Positions 8,708 to 18,237 are shown, counted from the first letter of the stretch. The stretch is 64,000 nucleotides of DNA from an uncultured Lachnospiraceae bacterium (GCA_948473115.1 CAOKWI010000015.1:1-64000), one strand, 5' to 3'. Notes: a model not told the origin generated them from the sequence alone. Translations and numbers: made by a program.

Positions 8708-9805
8708 TTAAAATTCGTTCAGGCATCGAATGACCCGCATCTGTTCCTCCCGGGTCATCCCATTGTACATGGGAAGCGATAACACCGTATCCGCATATTT
8801 CTCCGTTATCTCCAGGTCGCCCTTCCGATAGCCAAGATAACCATACGCCTCCGAAAGGTGAGGAGGCACAGGATAATGTATGATAGTACCGATCCCTCTC
8901 TCCTCCAGATAAGCGATCAGTTCCCGCCGGCAATCCGTGCGGATCACATACTGATGCCACACATGGGTCACACCCTCCCGGACAGCAGGCAGAATCAGTT
9001 TCCCATTGTGAAGCAGTTCCGTATAACGGGCCGCAATTTCCCGGCGCTCCGCCGTGATCTCCTCCATATGGGCCAGCCGCACCCTGAGCATGGCCGCCTG
9101 TAGTTCGTCCAGCCTGGAATTGGCGCCCACCACTTTATTATAATACCGCTTCTCGCTGCCGTAATTGCGATACATCCTCATGGCCCTTGCGTATTCCTCA
9201 TTATCGGTGACAATAGCCCCTGCATCCCCGAATGCACCCAGATTCTTTGAGGGATAAAAGGAAAAGCAGCCTATATCCCCAAAGGTCCCTGTGACCTTTC
9301 CTCCAGCCGCCGCGCCGTGGGACTGCGCACAATCCTCCACCAGCCGCAGGTCATACTTTCGGCAAAGGTTTACGATCTTGTCCATATTGGATGCCTGCCC
9401 ATACAGATGGACCACAAGGATCGCCTTGGTCTTTTCGGTAATCTTCTCTTCTATTTTATCCGCATCGATGTTGTAAAACTCATCCGGTTCCACAAGCACC
9501 GGCGTAGCCCCGTTGATGGTAATTCCCATCACACTGGCGATATAAGTGTTGCCCTGCACAATGACCTCGTCCCCGCTGCCGATCCCCAGCACGCGGAATG
9601 CCAGCCAAAGTGCATCCAGCCCGCTTGCAAGTCCGACGCAGTATCCGGAACCGGTATACCTCGCAAACGCTTCCTCAAAAGCCGACACCTCAGGTCCCAG
9701 CACATACCAGCCGGACCGCAGCACCCTCAGCGCCGCCGCCTCGATTTCCTCCTGATATTTTTCAAATCCCCTGTCCAGACGATTGGGCATTATTTCATCA
9801 AACAT
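8708..9805 (-). CDS. DegT/DnrJ/EryC1 PLP-dependent sugar aminotransferase
   Basis: A 365-residue aminotransferase, probably FdtB/QdtB-like, adding an amino group at C3 of a dTDP-keto sugar. The PLP lysine is in SFYPSKNLGAFGDAG (about residues 182-196), with VEDCAQSHGA and the ASGLDAL phosphate-binding motif before it. AAGGGAG lies 8 bases before the ATG. A 91-bp gap separates it from the ketoisomerase; the gap repeats the 'ggcaatgg.acaggag' ribosome-site context that also ends the ketoisomerase gene. Confidence 0.9.
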   Translation of the reverse strand: MFDEIMPNRLDRGFEKYQEEIEAAALRVLRSGWYVLGPEVSAFEEAFARYTGSGYCVGLASGLDALWLAFRVLGIGSGDEVIVQGNTYIASVMGITINGATPVLVEPDEFYNIDADKIEEKITEKTKAILVVHLYGQASNMDKIVNLCRKYDLRLVEDCAQSHGAAAGGKVTGTFGDIGCFSFYPSKNLGAFGDAGAIVTDNEEYARAMRMYRNYGSEKRYYNKVVGANSRLDELQAAMLRVRLAHMEEITAERREIAARYTELLHNGKLILPAVREGVTHVWHQYVIRTDCRRELIAYLEERGIGTIIHYPVPPHLSEAYGYLGYRKGDLEITEKYADTVLSLPMYNGMTREEQMRVIRCLNEF

Positions 9806-9883
9806 AGTTACTCCCTTTTTTCATATGATTCAGGCAATTTTGAAACCTTCATTTGACAAACAGACTTTGGGCAATCTCTCCTA

Positions 9884-11491
9884 TTATTGTATCACAGCCT
9901 GCGTCTCATACTGATAAACTGCTATCTGTCCATTTTCCGCAATCAGCCCGGCTCCTCTTTTCAACAGTTCCTCCTCTACCTGTCCGCCGGGCACTGCCGC
10001 AATATAGCGGGACTGTAAGGTATCCATATGTTCCAGTACATAATCCAGCGAACAAAGATTAACGCCAAAACCGCCTGGCAGCGCATACAGCTGTTGCCAG
10101 GGTTCTGCTGCCACCTCTCCGTCCACCATGTCATAGGAAAGCCAGATCACCGTGTTTTCCCAGCCAATACCAGGCGTATATTCCATCTTTTCCCGGAGGA
10201 TCTCCCCCATGGATTCAATGTCCTCTGCAAGTTCTTCCTGTCGCAAAGGCGGTAACCTGTCGTACTCAATTCCCGGCTTTACGAAAAAGAAAAGGCAGAG
10301 AACAAAGCCGATCACAATCTGGACAATTTTGTCCACAATTCTTGCAGAATACATACCTGTTACCAGGATGCCCACCAGCAAAAAAGTAAGCAGGTGACGT
10401 CCCCCGTCATTCATGACATACATAAAACATATCGCCGCCATCATAGCCGCATAAACAATTGCCGTCGATAATGCCAGTCTGAAAACGCTTCCTTTTTTCC
10501 TGTTCTTCCACTCTGCCGCTGCTATCACAAGAAGCATCACACCCATGGTTCCGTATATCGCGTACATACTGCCTGAAAAGTTTCCATATTGTAGTGCCAC
10601 GCGCAGGAAAACCTTTAAATCCAATACACTTTGGATGCATTTCTGCCATAGTTCCATCAGACCCGCTCCCAGTCCCTGGTCCACAAAAGCCCGCACAACA
10701 GAAGTTTCCACAACGTCAATCAGATAAGCCGCACTCAAAAACCTGCTGATCATCAGATAACCCACCAGGAAAAGCCCTCCGGTTCCTGCCATGGCCATAC
10801 ACTTTACCTTCCCATGCTTCCAGCCTGCCGCAGCAGGATACAGCAGAAACAGCAGAAAGTAAGGACGCATCAATGTGAGGATGCCGGCAATCACAATCAT
10901 TTGCCACAGATACCCTTCCTTTTTCTCCGATCCATAAGCAAACAGACACCCCATATACCATAACAGCAGGGCACAGCAGAAGATTTCCGGCATACAGGAC
11001 ATGATAAACCTGGTCAGCGGAGTAAACAGACTAAGCAACACCACAATTGTGGCCAGCTGCTTTTGAGTCGGCCTGGCCAGATATCCAAAAGTGAACATCC
11101 CGCCCATCAGGCAGACCAGGTTACACAGAAACGGGGCGAAGGTATTCCAGCCAAACACCTTCCCCCAGATCACCCATGGCGCCATCAATACCGGACTCCA
11201 TACGGCAAATGACAGCACCGGCGCCCTGCTTTCATTATATCCGAAGTAGCCGCCGGGCACGCCGCTTTTTAAAATACCCTCTACCTGCTTATAATATAAC
11301 AATTCGTCATTCCAGTAGGAATTGGGCACATAAACATCCCCTATTGTCCCTCCATATGCGGCACAGTATATCACGCATAAGACCAACGGAAGAATCCCCA
11401 GAATACCGGCTCTCACAATCCTCTTCTTCCATTCCGCGTCTTTCCATATTTTATTTTGTTTCCACATTTGTCTTTGTTTCCACGGCATCAT
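9884..11491 (-). CDS. Polytopic membrane glycosyltransferase (GT-C-like)
   Basis: A 535-residue protein with about 10-12 membrane helices and an extracytoplasmic C-terminal region (after about residue 400). An acidic motif NDELLYYKQ after the first helix resembles the catalytic loop of GT-C enzymes that use polyprenyl-linked sugars. It is the first gene of the aminosugar operon, so the likely role is transfer of the sugar to an outside acceptor (teichoic acid, polysaccharide or flagellin). The exact family is unsure. The strong AGGAGGAG lies an unusually long 16 bases before the first ATG. Confidence 0.6.
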   Translation of the reverse strand: MMPWKQRQMWKQNKIWKDAEWKKRIVRAGILGILPLVLCVIYCAAYGGTIGDVYVPNSYWNDELLYYKQVEGILKSGVPGGYFGYNESRAPVLSFAVWSPVLMAPWVIWGKVFGWNTFAPFLCNLVCLMGGMFTFGYLARPTQKQLATIVVLLSLFTPLTRFIMSCMPEIFCCALLLWYMGCLFAYGSEKKEGYLWQMIVIAGILTLMRPYFLLFLLYPAAAGWKHGKVKCMAMAGTGGLFLVGYLMISRFLSAAYLIDVVETSVVRAFVDQGLGAGLMELWQKCIQSVLDLKVFLRVALQYGNFSGSMYAIYGTMGVMLLVIAAAEWKNRKKGSVFRLALSTAIVYAAMMAAICFMYVMNDGGRHLLTFLLVGILVTGMYSARIVDKIVQIVIGFVLCLFFFVKPGIEYDRLPPLRQEELAEDIESMGEILREKMEYTPGIGWENTVIWLSYDMVDGEVAAEPWQQLYALPGGFGVNLCSLDYVLEHMDTLQSRYIAAVPGGQVEEELLKRGAGLIAENGQIAVYQYETQAVIQ

Positions 11492-11535
11492 TGTTTTTAT
11501 CAGCGACTCCTCCTGCCTGAAATTGGCATAGGTGT

Positions 11536-11564
11536 ATTATATCATATCACCTGCACTGTAGCAA
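11536..11564 (-). promoter_or_regulatory. Sigma-A promoter of the surface-sugar operon
   Basis: On the minus strand TTGCTA (11559-11564), 17 bp, then TATAAT (11536-11541), about 45 bp upstream of the GT-C gene. It could drive the whole run down to gtrA. Confidence 0.6.
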
Positions 11565-11593
11565 GGAACTCCTGATTAGTTTGATCCGTGGAT

Positions 11594-13486
11594 TCAATCT
11601 GCATAGTATTTCGCCTGTGCATTCCACATCTGGGCATATTGTCCCTGCCTGCCCAGCAGTTCCTCATGGCTGCCCCGCTCTATGATCCTGCCCTGGTCAA
11701 AGACTATGATATCGTCACAGAACCGGCAGCTGCTCATCCGGTGGGAAATATAGACGCTGGTCTTCTCCTTCACCATCTCGTCGAATCCCGCATAGACCTG
11801 TGCCTCACTGATGGGGTCAAGGGCTGCCGTGGGCTCATCCAGCACCACAAAGGGCGCGTCCTTATACAAGGCTCTTGCCAGCGCAAGCTTCTGTGCTTCG
11901 CCTCCGCTGATCTCCACACCCCCGTCCTTGGCCCGGTACAACAGAGTATCCACACCCTGGGGCAGTTCTCCCACAAATTCCGCCGCCCCGGCCCGCTCCA
12001 GGCAGTCGCGGAGTTTTCCGTCCTCCCTCTCATAGCCTGCCACAAGATTGCTCCACACAGGAAACGCAAACAGCTTGAAATCCTGGAACACCACGCTAAA
12101 CAGTTCCCTGTACTCCCCCTCCTTATATTTCCTGATATCCACGCCGTTTAATGTAATGCTCCCCTCCGTCGGCTCGTACAGACGGCACAGCAGCTTGATA
12201 AAGGTAGTCTTACCCGCGCCATTCCTGCCTACCAGGGCCATTTTATCCTTCGTGGTCAGTTTACAATTGACATGCTTCAAGACCAGCTCTTCACTGCCCG
12301 GATAATGAAAACTCACATCCTTAAACTCTATCTCATACTCCCCGTCCAGACGCTTTTCCACAGGGATACTGCCTGCCACATGACTGCTCTCCAAATGCAG
12401 GAAATTCAGGAAATCCTCCATATAGGTGCAGTTCCTCCGCAGCAGCACGTTACTTTCCACCAGGTCCCGAAATCCCCCCGCCATCTTTGTCAGGGCTCCC
12501 GCATACTGGGTGAAAGTACCTATGGTGATGGCGCCTGCCAGCGTCTTTACGGCCACAAACAGGTATGCACACACTATAAAGAACCCATTGACCGTATTCC
12601 GGAACAGCCCTGACTGCCTGTCCAGTATGCTCCACCGGTTGAAAAACGATGTGGATACCTCGTTGAATTGCCTGAAGTTTGCCATCAGCATTTCCTTCAT
12701 GTCATAAATGCGGATCACCTTTGCGGTCTTACTGTCCTTTAGGATATTGTTTGTCATGTAACCCAGTTTGATTTCCACATCTGTATGGCTGCTAAAAATG
12801 ACTTCATGTCTCCGGTTGAATCCCCGGTTCCCCTTCCCGTAAACCACAAATGCCACACAGGTAAAAACCAATACAATTGCCACGGAAACCGCAGGCCGCG
12901 CCGCCATGGCAAGGAGTCCGCCCCCGGCTGCCGGAGGGGCAAAACACAGGGCTGCCGTCAGTCCCACCGCCATCCCTATGGTCAACAGGCTTTCCAGCAT
13001 TTCCCTGTAAGCCCCCAGGATCCCGTTTAAACCGCCGTACATTGCGGCAGTACGTTCAGAACGGGCGATCCTGTCCACCACTTCTGGCTGCTCCATGGTT
13101 TCATAATCCAGTGAAAATGCCTTCTCCCGTATCAGCATATAGAGACCGGTGAAGAGCCGGTTCCAGGACTTTTCCTGGGCTCCCGCGACCAGCAGGCCGG
13201 CCATCTCCAGAAGCAGCGCCGTCAGGATCAGTGCCCCCGCACAGAAAAAAGCCCGGCGAAAGGCCGCCTCCAGCAGGCTGTCGATCAGACGCGCGGTAAA
13301 AAACAGCCCCAGATAGATATTCGCCACCTGAATGACCGCATCCATAAGCTGCAGGGGGATTGCAGAGGAATCTATCCTGTGGATGATCTTCAACAATTCC
13401 AGTCCCTTTCCGTGGATGCCTGCCGCATCCCTGATCTGCTCCATCCTATGCCGCTGCCGCTTTTGCCGCTTATTCTGTCTCTCCAT
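11594..13486 (-). CDS. ABC exporter half-transporter B (TMD-NBD)
   Basis: A 630-residue fusion of six membrane helices (about residues 30-330) and an ATPase domain. It shows Walker A GRNGAGKTTFIK, the signature ISGGEAQ, Walker B FVVLDEPT and a switch His in SVYISHRMSS. Its start overlaps the stop of the preceding exporter by one base (TAATG), so the two make a heterodimer. Substrate unknown: there is no peptidase C39 domain and no recognisable peptide or lantibiotic gene beside it. An AgrC/AgrA-like pair lies upstream. Confidence 0.88.
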   Translation of the reverse strand: MERQNKRQKRQRHRMEQIRDAAGIHGKGLELLKIIHRIDSSAIPLQLMDAVIQVANIYLGLFFTARLIDSLLEAAFRRAFFCAGALILTALLLEMAGLLVAGAQEKSWNRLFTGLYMLIREKAFSLDYETMEQPEVVDRIARSERTAAMYGGLNGILGAYREMLESLLTIGMAVGLTAALCFAPPAAGGGLLAMAARPAVSVAIVLVFTCVAFVVYGKGNRGFNRRHEVIFSSHTDVEIKLGYMTNNILKDSKTAKVIRIYDMKEMLMANFRQFNEVSTSFFNRWSILDRQSGLFRNTVNGFFIVCAYLFVAVKTLAGAITIGTFTQYAGALTKMAGGFRDLVESNVLLRRNCTYMEDFLNFLHLESSHVAGSIPVEKRLDGEYEIEFKDVSFHYPGSEELVLKHVNCKLTTKDKMALVGRNGAGKTTFIKLLCRLYEPTEGSITLNGVDIRKYKEGEYRELFSVVFQDFKLFAFPVWSNLVAGYEREDGKLRDCLERAGAAEFVGELPQGVDTLLYRAKDGGVEISGGEAQKLALARALYKDAPFVVLDEPTAALDPISEAQVYAGFDEMVKEKTSVYISHRMSSCRFCDDIIVFDQGRIIERGSHEELLGRQGQYAQMWNAQAKYYAD

Positions 13487-15543
13487 TACAGCGCCTCCTT
13501 CTTCGTCTGATAGTACCTGGCCTGGGTGTGGAACATGGCGGCGTATGCGCCCTGCCTCTCCAGCAATTCCTCATGTCCGCCTTCCTCCGTGATCCTGCCG
13601 TCTTCCATAAAGAGGATGCGGTCGCAGAATTTGGTGGAACTGAGCCTGTGGGAGATAAAGATGCTGGTCTTCTCCCTGGTCATCTCATAATATTTTTCAT
13701 AAAGCCTGCTCTCCGCAATGGGATCCAGGGCGGCGGTCGGCTCATCCAGGATCAGCACCGGGGCGTCCTTGTAAAGAGCCCGGGCCAGCATCAGCTTTTG
13801 CAGTTCCCCTCCCGACAGCCTGACTCCGGAAGCATCAATGTCATTGTTCATATAAGTCCGTTCCCTGTTCTCCAGGGTCTGCACCTTGTCCCACAATTCC
13901 GCCTTTTGCAGGCTTGCCCTTAAGCGCTCCCTGTCAGCGTCCGTCTCCACCGCACAGGTCACATTGTCCCCCAGGCGGAAGGAGAATGCAAATACATCCT
14001 GGAACACCACCGCAAATTCCCTGTAATAATCCTTTGCGTAAAAACATGAAATTTCCTTTCCATCCAGGAATATCCTGCCGGAGGTGGGGTGATAAAGCCC
14101 GCAGATCAATTTGATCAATGTGGATTTCCCGGCGCCGTTCATCCCCACCAGCGCCACCTTCTCCCCGGGCGCGATGGTCAGGGACAGATCATGAATGGTA
14201 TCCTCCTGATTGCCCTCATACCGGAAAGAGACATGCTCCAGGCGGATTTCATGGGTTCTGCCTGCCCCCGTGGCCGACTGGGAATCCACCTTTTGCCTCC
14301 TGCTTTCAACCGCTTCCCCGGCCTCCCCCTGGAGGCGGCTTTCGCTTTCGCCCCGCTTCCGCGATTCCTCCCGGGAAACGGCTGCCGCTTTGGCCCGCTT
14401 CCGCGATTCCTCCCGGGAAACGGCTGCCGCTTTTAACCGTTTTCCCGGTTTCGCCCTGGAAGCGGCTGCCGCTTCCTCTGCCCCCAGCTGCTCCCCCATG
14501 GTTCCATCCAGCCCTGCTTCCGCAAATTCCAGGAAAACGCGATAGTCATCCATATATCTGTTATTCTCCAGCATGGCAGCCAGGGCATCCATCAGCGGGT
14601 TCATCCAGCCGCCGAATCCTGCAGCCACCCCGACATAGACCAGGAATACACCAAGCTCCAGATTCCCCTGCATCATCTGACCGATCAGGTAACCATATAC
14701 CAGAAAATTCCTCACAAAGGCAAGGCAATTTTCCGCAATCCCCGCATACCCCCTGTTACATTTCCAATATCTGTACCCCCAGTAGACACCCTTCTCCTGC
14801 AGCCTGTGAAATTCCCCGGAAAACCAGTTCCACATATGATACAGGCGTATGTCCTTTCCATTGGCAGGGACAAGCACCTCCTTGCCTAATCCGGAGTATT
14901 CCTGCCATACCTTTTCAAATTCCTCGTCATACTTTACGGCACGCTTATGGGCATATCCATGGATACTGGCCGCCGCACCTGCTGTCAGCAGCGACAGCGC
15001 AAGAATTCCCAGGTTCTGCCTGCCAATCACGACAGAATAGAGGATCAGTCCCAGCAGATTGATCTGGAAATTACCCAGTGCCTTTAAAAAGGCCTCAATC
15101 CCCCTGTTGTTTCCGAAATAAAGATTCACCCCCGCCGCCCCCAGCATCTTCTGCCCTGCCTTGCTCTCCAGCGCCTGGTAATCCGCGTCCATGCTGGCAT
15201 CAAAATACTGGGTCCCCAAGTTCAGTCTCAACTGCATCTGCTTATTTTTACAATATTGCCCCAGGTATCCTACCGCCACGTGCATTCCCTGTAATACAAG
15301 CACATATCCCCCCAGGAGCAACAGGATCCACCCCGGCTCCCTGCCGCTCCCCAGCAGATACACCACCGCACCGGGCATCGCCATCGCCAGGAAAGGCTGC
15401 GCCACAGCCAGAATCACATACACGCCCTGCCAGAAAGGGTATCCTGCTCCCTCCATCTCCTTCATCCAGGAAAAAGCCACTCGATAATTGCTCCAGATTG
15501 AGTGGCAGGTTTTGTTTTTCTTTTCCAAACCGTTATCCTTCAT
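13486..15543 (-). CDS. ABC exporter half-transporter A (TMD-NBD) with repeat-bearing linker
   Basis: A 685-residue exporter: six membrane helices (to about residue 340), then an ATPase domain with Walker A GMNGAGKSTLIK, signature LSGGELQ and Walker B VLILDEPTAALD. ATG 15543 is chosen because AGGGAGG lies 5 bases before it; the longer frame runs into a hairpin repeat. The linker between membrane and ATPase domains carries an in-frame tandem repeat (KAAAVSREESRKR units) and is highly basic, an unusual expansion for this family. Hairpin structures in the 5' leader could control it. Confidence 0.88.
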   Translation of the reverse strand: MKDNGLEKKNKTCHSIWSNYRVAFSWMKEMEGAGYPFWQGVYVILAVAQPFLAMAMPGAVVYLLGSGREPGWILLLLGGYVLVLQGMHVAVGYLGQYCKNKQMQLRLNLGTQYFDASMDADYQALESKAGQKMLGAAGVNLYFGNNRGIEAFLKALGNFQINLLGLILYSVVIGRQNLGILALSLLTAGAAASIHGYAHKRAVKYDEEFEKVWQEYSGLGKEVLVPANGKDIRLYHMWNWFSGEFHRLQEKGVYWGYRYWKCNRGYAGIAENCLAFVRNFLVYGYLIGQMMQGNLELGVFLVYVGVAAGFGGWMNPLMDALAAMLENNRYMDDYRVFLEFAEAGLDGTMGEQLGAEEAAAASRAKPGKRLKAAAVSREESRKRAKAAAVSREESRKRGESESRLQGEAGEAVESRRQKVDSQSATGAGRTHEIRLEHVSFRYEGNQEDTIHDLSLTIAPGEKVALVGMNGAGKSTLIKLICGLYHPTSGRIFLDGKEISCFYAKDYYREFAVVFQDVFAFSFRLGDNVTCAVETDADRERLRASLQKAELWDKVQTLENRERTYMNNDIDASGVRLSGGELQKLMLARALYKDAPVLILDEPTAALDPIAESRLYEKYYEMTREKTSIFISHRLSSTKFCDRILFMEDGRITEEGGHEELLERQGAYAAMFHTQARYYQTKKEAL

Positions 15544-15553
15544 ACCATCCTCC

Positions 15554-15648
15554 CTATACCAAATTGCCTCTTCGAGGCAATTCAAAGAATGCTTCGCATT
15601 CTTCCCTCACTGTGACGGAATTTCCTGTAAGATACCAAATTGCCTCTG
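15554..15648 (-). promoter_or_regulatory. Hairpin leader module upstream of the ABC exporter
   Basis: Read on the minus strand: GAGGCAATTTGGTATC, then 'cttacaggaaattccgtc', a hairpin GAAGAATGCGAAGCATTCTT, then AATTGCCTC-gaa-GAGGCAATT ending just before the ribosome site. The first and last GAGGCAATT copies compete for the same AATTGCCTC, so two exclusive folds are possible. Similar modules occur at 35820-35905 and 44773-44855. Confidence 0.5.
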
Positions 15649-15678
15649 CAAAGCTTCCACTGTCATGGACTATAACGT

Positions 15679-15703
15679 AAAAATCCCCTTTCAGGGGATT
15701 TTT
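15679..15703 (-). terminator. Rho-independent terminator
   Basis: An 11-bp stem with a 3-base loop (AAAAATCCCCT-gaa-AGGGGATTTTT) and T-rich tail on both strands. It lies downstream of the histidine kinase gene and before the ABC exporter, so it probably separates the two transcripts. Confidence 0.7.
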
Positions 15704-15748
15704 CGCGTGAAATGTTCTTTTTTCCACCTCAAATGCACAGGATACAGG

Positions 15749-15895
15749 CGCGGGGCGGCAGGGTTCCTTTCTGTGGCGTGAGCGAGATGCGGAGAGGAGA
15801 CTCCGGCGATGCACGCCCACTGGCGGGCATTGCCGTGCCCGAGGCTCATCGAAGCGCTCATCGAGCCGTCACAGAAAGGAACCCTGCCGCCCCGT
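15749..15895. repeat. Inverted-repeat element with 25-bp perfect arms
   Basis: CGGGGCGGCAGGGTTCCTTT at about 15751 and its extension to 15775 are perfectly complemented at 15869-15893. The loop region shares 'gaggctcatcg..gcc.atcgagccgtc' with positions 20-55 of the window. No gene is inside. It lies immediately after the histidine kinase stop. Confidence 0.65.
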
Positions 15896-15910
15896 GCCGT
15901 CCCTGTTCCC

Positions 15911-17149
15911 TCACCTCCACAATGGCAGCGTCAGTTCCGCCGCAAAGATACCCGGCTCATTGGCCAGCGTCAGATAGCCTTCATACTTTTCCGTCAGCGC
16001 CTTCACCCGCTTTATACCCAGCCCATGGTTCCCGCGCTTCTGTGAAATATAATTCCTCTCGTTAAAATTCAGTTCCTCCTTGGCGGAATTTTGGACAGAG
16101 ATATATAGCTGGGATCTGTTCACCACCATATAGACACGCAAAAAGCGCTGTTCCTGTGGGATCACGTCACAGGCCTCCAGGGCATTGTCCAGCAGATTCC
16201 CCAGCAGCACACACAGATCCACATCCTCCACGGAAAGGATCTCCGGCAGGATCGCCTTACAGCTTACCCTGATCTTCCTCTGCTCCGCCAGGGTCAGCTT
16301 ACTGTTCAGAATGGCATCCGCCATCAGATTGCCCGATTTCACATACGTATCCACACTGTCCAGGCTCTGCTCCAGTTCATCCAGATACTGCCTCATTTCC
16401 TCCGCCTGCCCCGCGGCCATCTGGGCCTTCATGACTTGCAGATGATTATGGTAATCATGCCTCCAGCTGCGCATGTTCAGGTAGATTTCCCTGATTTCCT
16501 CGTATTGATGGCTCAAAATATCCCTCTGAAACCGTTCCGTCTGCGCTTCAAAACCGCGCTGGTAGGAAAACAGCGTTCCCTCCAGGGAAAAAAACAGCAG
16601 CAGTTCCAACGCCAGGATCCCTGCGAAAAGACCTGTTTCCATTCCCGCATCCCGCCCCTGGGCAGAACTGCCCGCACCGTAAACCATCCCCAGAAGCACA
16701 TAAACCGCCAGGTTCAGCAGACTGTTCCACACGCGCAGATGCCCCCGCTCATAACCAAGCATCAAAAGCAAGACTGCCAAAACCACACCGGTACACAACA
16801 CCAGCCCCTTCATTTCAGCGCTTATGGAGACAACTGCCCGATCCATTACCACAGAGGATGCCGCCATCAGCACACCCGGGACCAAAGCCTTCCACCACTG
16901 GTACTTGAAAGCCCTCCCGCCATAGAACAACACATATAAAAAGAGAATCCCTGTGATCACCAGCCAGCCCGCCGGATGAAGCCACGGGCTTCCCCACCCG
17001 GGGAGCGGCAGATACATGACCAAAAGGGTTCCGAATGTCAATGCCAGAACAATGAGCCGTTTGACGCGTCCTTTCTCCAGCTCACCGATCTGCTCGATAT
17101 AATAGTGATACAGCGCCAGCCATATCGCCTGAATCCCTGACTGTAACAT
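15911..17149 (-). CDS. AgrC-like sensor histidine kinase (GHKL)
   Basis: A 412-residue membrane kinase. Residues to about 190 hold about six membrane helices; then the H-box SWRHDYHNHLQVMKAQM and the ATPase N-box LLGNLLDNALEAC. This is the HPK10/AgrC type that senses peptides and pairs with LytTR regulators. ATG 17149 is chosen for AAGGAG 6 bases upstream; the longer frame overlaps the regulator gene. It follows the LytTR regulator by 41 bp, in one transcript, and a terminator separates it from the ABC exporter. No AgrB/AgrD peptide-processing genes are in the window. Confidence 0.88.
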   Translation of the reverse strand: MLQSGIQAIWLALYHYYIEQIGELEKGRVKRLIVLALTFGTLLVMYLPLPGWGSPWLHPAGWLVITGILFLYVLFYGGRAFKYQWWKALVPGVLMAASSVVMDRAVVSISAEMKGLVLCTGVVLAVLLLMLGYERGHLRVWNSLLNLAVYVLLGMVYGAGSSAQGRDAGMETGLFAGILALELLLFFSLEGTLFSYQRGFEAQTERFQRDILSHQYEEIREIYLNMRSWRHDYHNHLQVMKAQMAAGQAEEMRQYLDELEQSLDSVDTYVKSGNLMADAILNSKLTLAEQRKIRVSCKAILPEILSVEDVDLCVLLGNLLDNALEACDVIPQEQRFLRVYMVVNRSQLYISVQNSAKEELNFNERNYISQKRGNHGLGIKRVKALTEKYEGYLTLANEPGIFAAELTLPLWR

Positions 17150-17190
17150 GTCAACTCCTTTTATTCTATCCTGCTCCGGAAACGGACAGT

Positions 17191-17916
17191 TCAGCTGAAC
17201 TTTTTGCGGAAATATCGCATATACACCCGGCTCAGTTCCTCCCATTTTCCCCTTGCAATCGGTATCAGAATACCGTTTTCCATCTGCACGTCCTTTCTGG
17301 TGATCCTCTCCACAAATCCAAGGTTGATCAGATAAGACCTGTGGGGTCTGAAAAAGACGTCCTGCTTTCCGGCAAGTTCCTGTTCCAGCTGCCGAAGAGG
17401 CTCCCTGCAGATAATCCTTCTGCCGTCCCTCATGGAGAGCACGGTCTCATGATCCATGCTTTCCAGAAGGCAGAGATCCGACACGTACACCTTCTCCACC
17501 TCTCCCGCGGAAACAGACACCAGAAGAGCCTCCCTGCTGCCCGACAATCGCACTGCACGGTCCAGCGCCGCACGCAGACGGTCTCTTTTCACCGGCTTTA
17601 CAAGGTAGGAAACCGCCTCCAGGTCATACCCTTCCAGGGCAAAGTCCGGATTGCCTGTGACAAATATGATACTGATCCGTTCCCCTCTCTGCCGCAGCCT
17701 CTTCGCCAGTTCCATTCCGTCCATGCCGGGCATCTCAATATCCAGAAGCAATATGTCAATATCCCTTTTCTCTTCCCAGGAAAATAAAAAGGCATCCCCG
17801 GTGGTGAACAACTCCGCGGTATATGCCGGCTGCCCTTCCTTGGCCCAGAGCTCCACTTCACGTTCCAGCTCCTTCAACAGCACCTTATCGTCATCACATA
17901 TTGCCACATGCAGCAT
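17191..17916 (-). CDS. LytTR-type response regulator (AgrA-like)
   Basis: A 241-residue regulator: receiver domain with phospho-acceptor in LLLDIEMPGMDG (about residue 55), an SYLVKPV switch lysine, and a C-terminal LytTR DNA-binding domain (about 135-238) with the FFRPHRSYLINL motif. Start 17916 has GGGAGG 8 bases upstream; the frame continues to 17979 without a good ribosome site. It is co-transcribed with the AgrC-like kinase. Target genes are unknown; the adjacent exporter is an obvious candidate but no LytTR direct-repeat site was identified. Confidence 0.9.
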   Translation of the reverse strand: MLHVAICDDDKVLLKELEREVELWAKEGQPAYTAELFTTGDAFLFSWEEKRDIDILLLDIEMPGMDGMELAKRLRQRGERISIIFVTGNPDFALEGYDLEAVSYLVKPVKRDRLRAALDRAVRLSGSREALLVSVSAGEVEKVYVSDLCLLESMDHETVLSMRDGRRIICREPLRQLEQELAGKQDVFFRPHRSYLINLGFVERITRKDVQMENGILIPIARGKWEELSRVYMRYFRKKFS

Positions 17917-18027
17917 AATGCATGCCTCCCGCTCCTTTTTTGCCAGTTCATTGTACCTTTCTCCGCTGTTCCTTGTCAATAGCCTGTTCGGCCTTGCTCC
18001 GTTTCCCTGCAGCTATCCAGACCCGAT

Positions 18028-18120
18028 CGTGCCTGGTGGCCTGCTTTTTGGGGATCTTGGCTAAGGGGACAGCATGGCGCCGCCGTCCCTTTAGCAAGCC
18101 ACCAGGCGCTATCGGGGCTG
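18028..18120. repeat. Inverted repeat of the CCACCAGGC family
   Basis: GCCTGGTGGC near 18030 pairs with GCCACCAGGC near 18097, enclosing a GC-rich spacer with its own hairpin (aaggga/tcccttt). The right end 'ctatcggggctgaa' matches the end of the repeat at the left edge of the window. It sits between the regulator gene and a divergent small gene. Confidence 0.5.
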
Positions 18121-18160
18121 AATAGTGGCATTTCTTTCCTGAATAGCAGTCATATTCATA

Positions 18161-18189
18161 TTGACTGTTTATCACACAAACGTTACAAT
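18161..18189 (+). promoter_or_regulatory. Strong sigma-A promoter of the 45-residue protein gene
   Basis: TTGACT (18161-18166), 17 bp, TACAAT (18184-18189), 48 bp before the ATG at 18238. Its quality supports the small gene being real. Confidence 0.65.
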
Positions 18190-18237
18190 AAAACCAGAAA
18201 CCATTAATGCAATGATTCACAGAAAGGTTGTGGTAAA

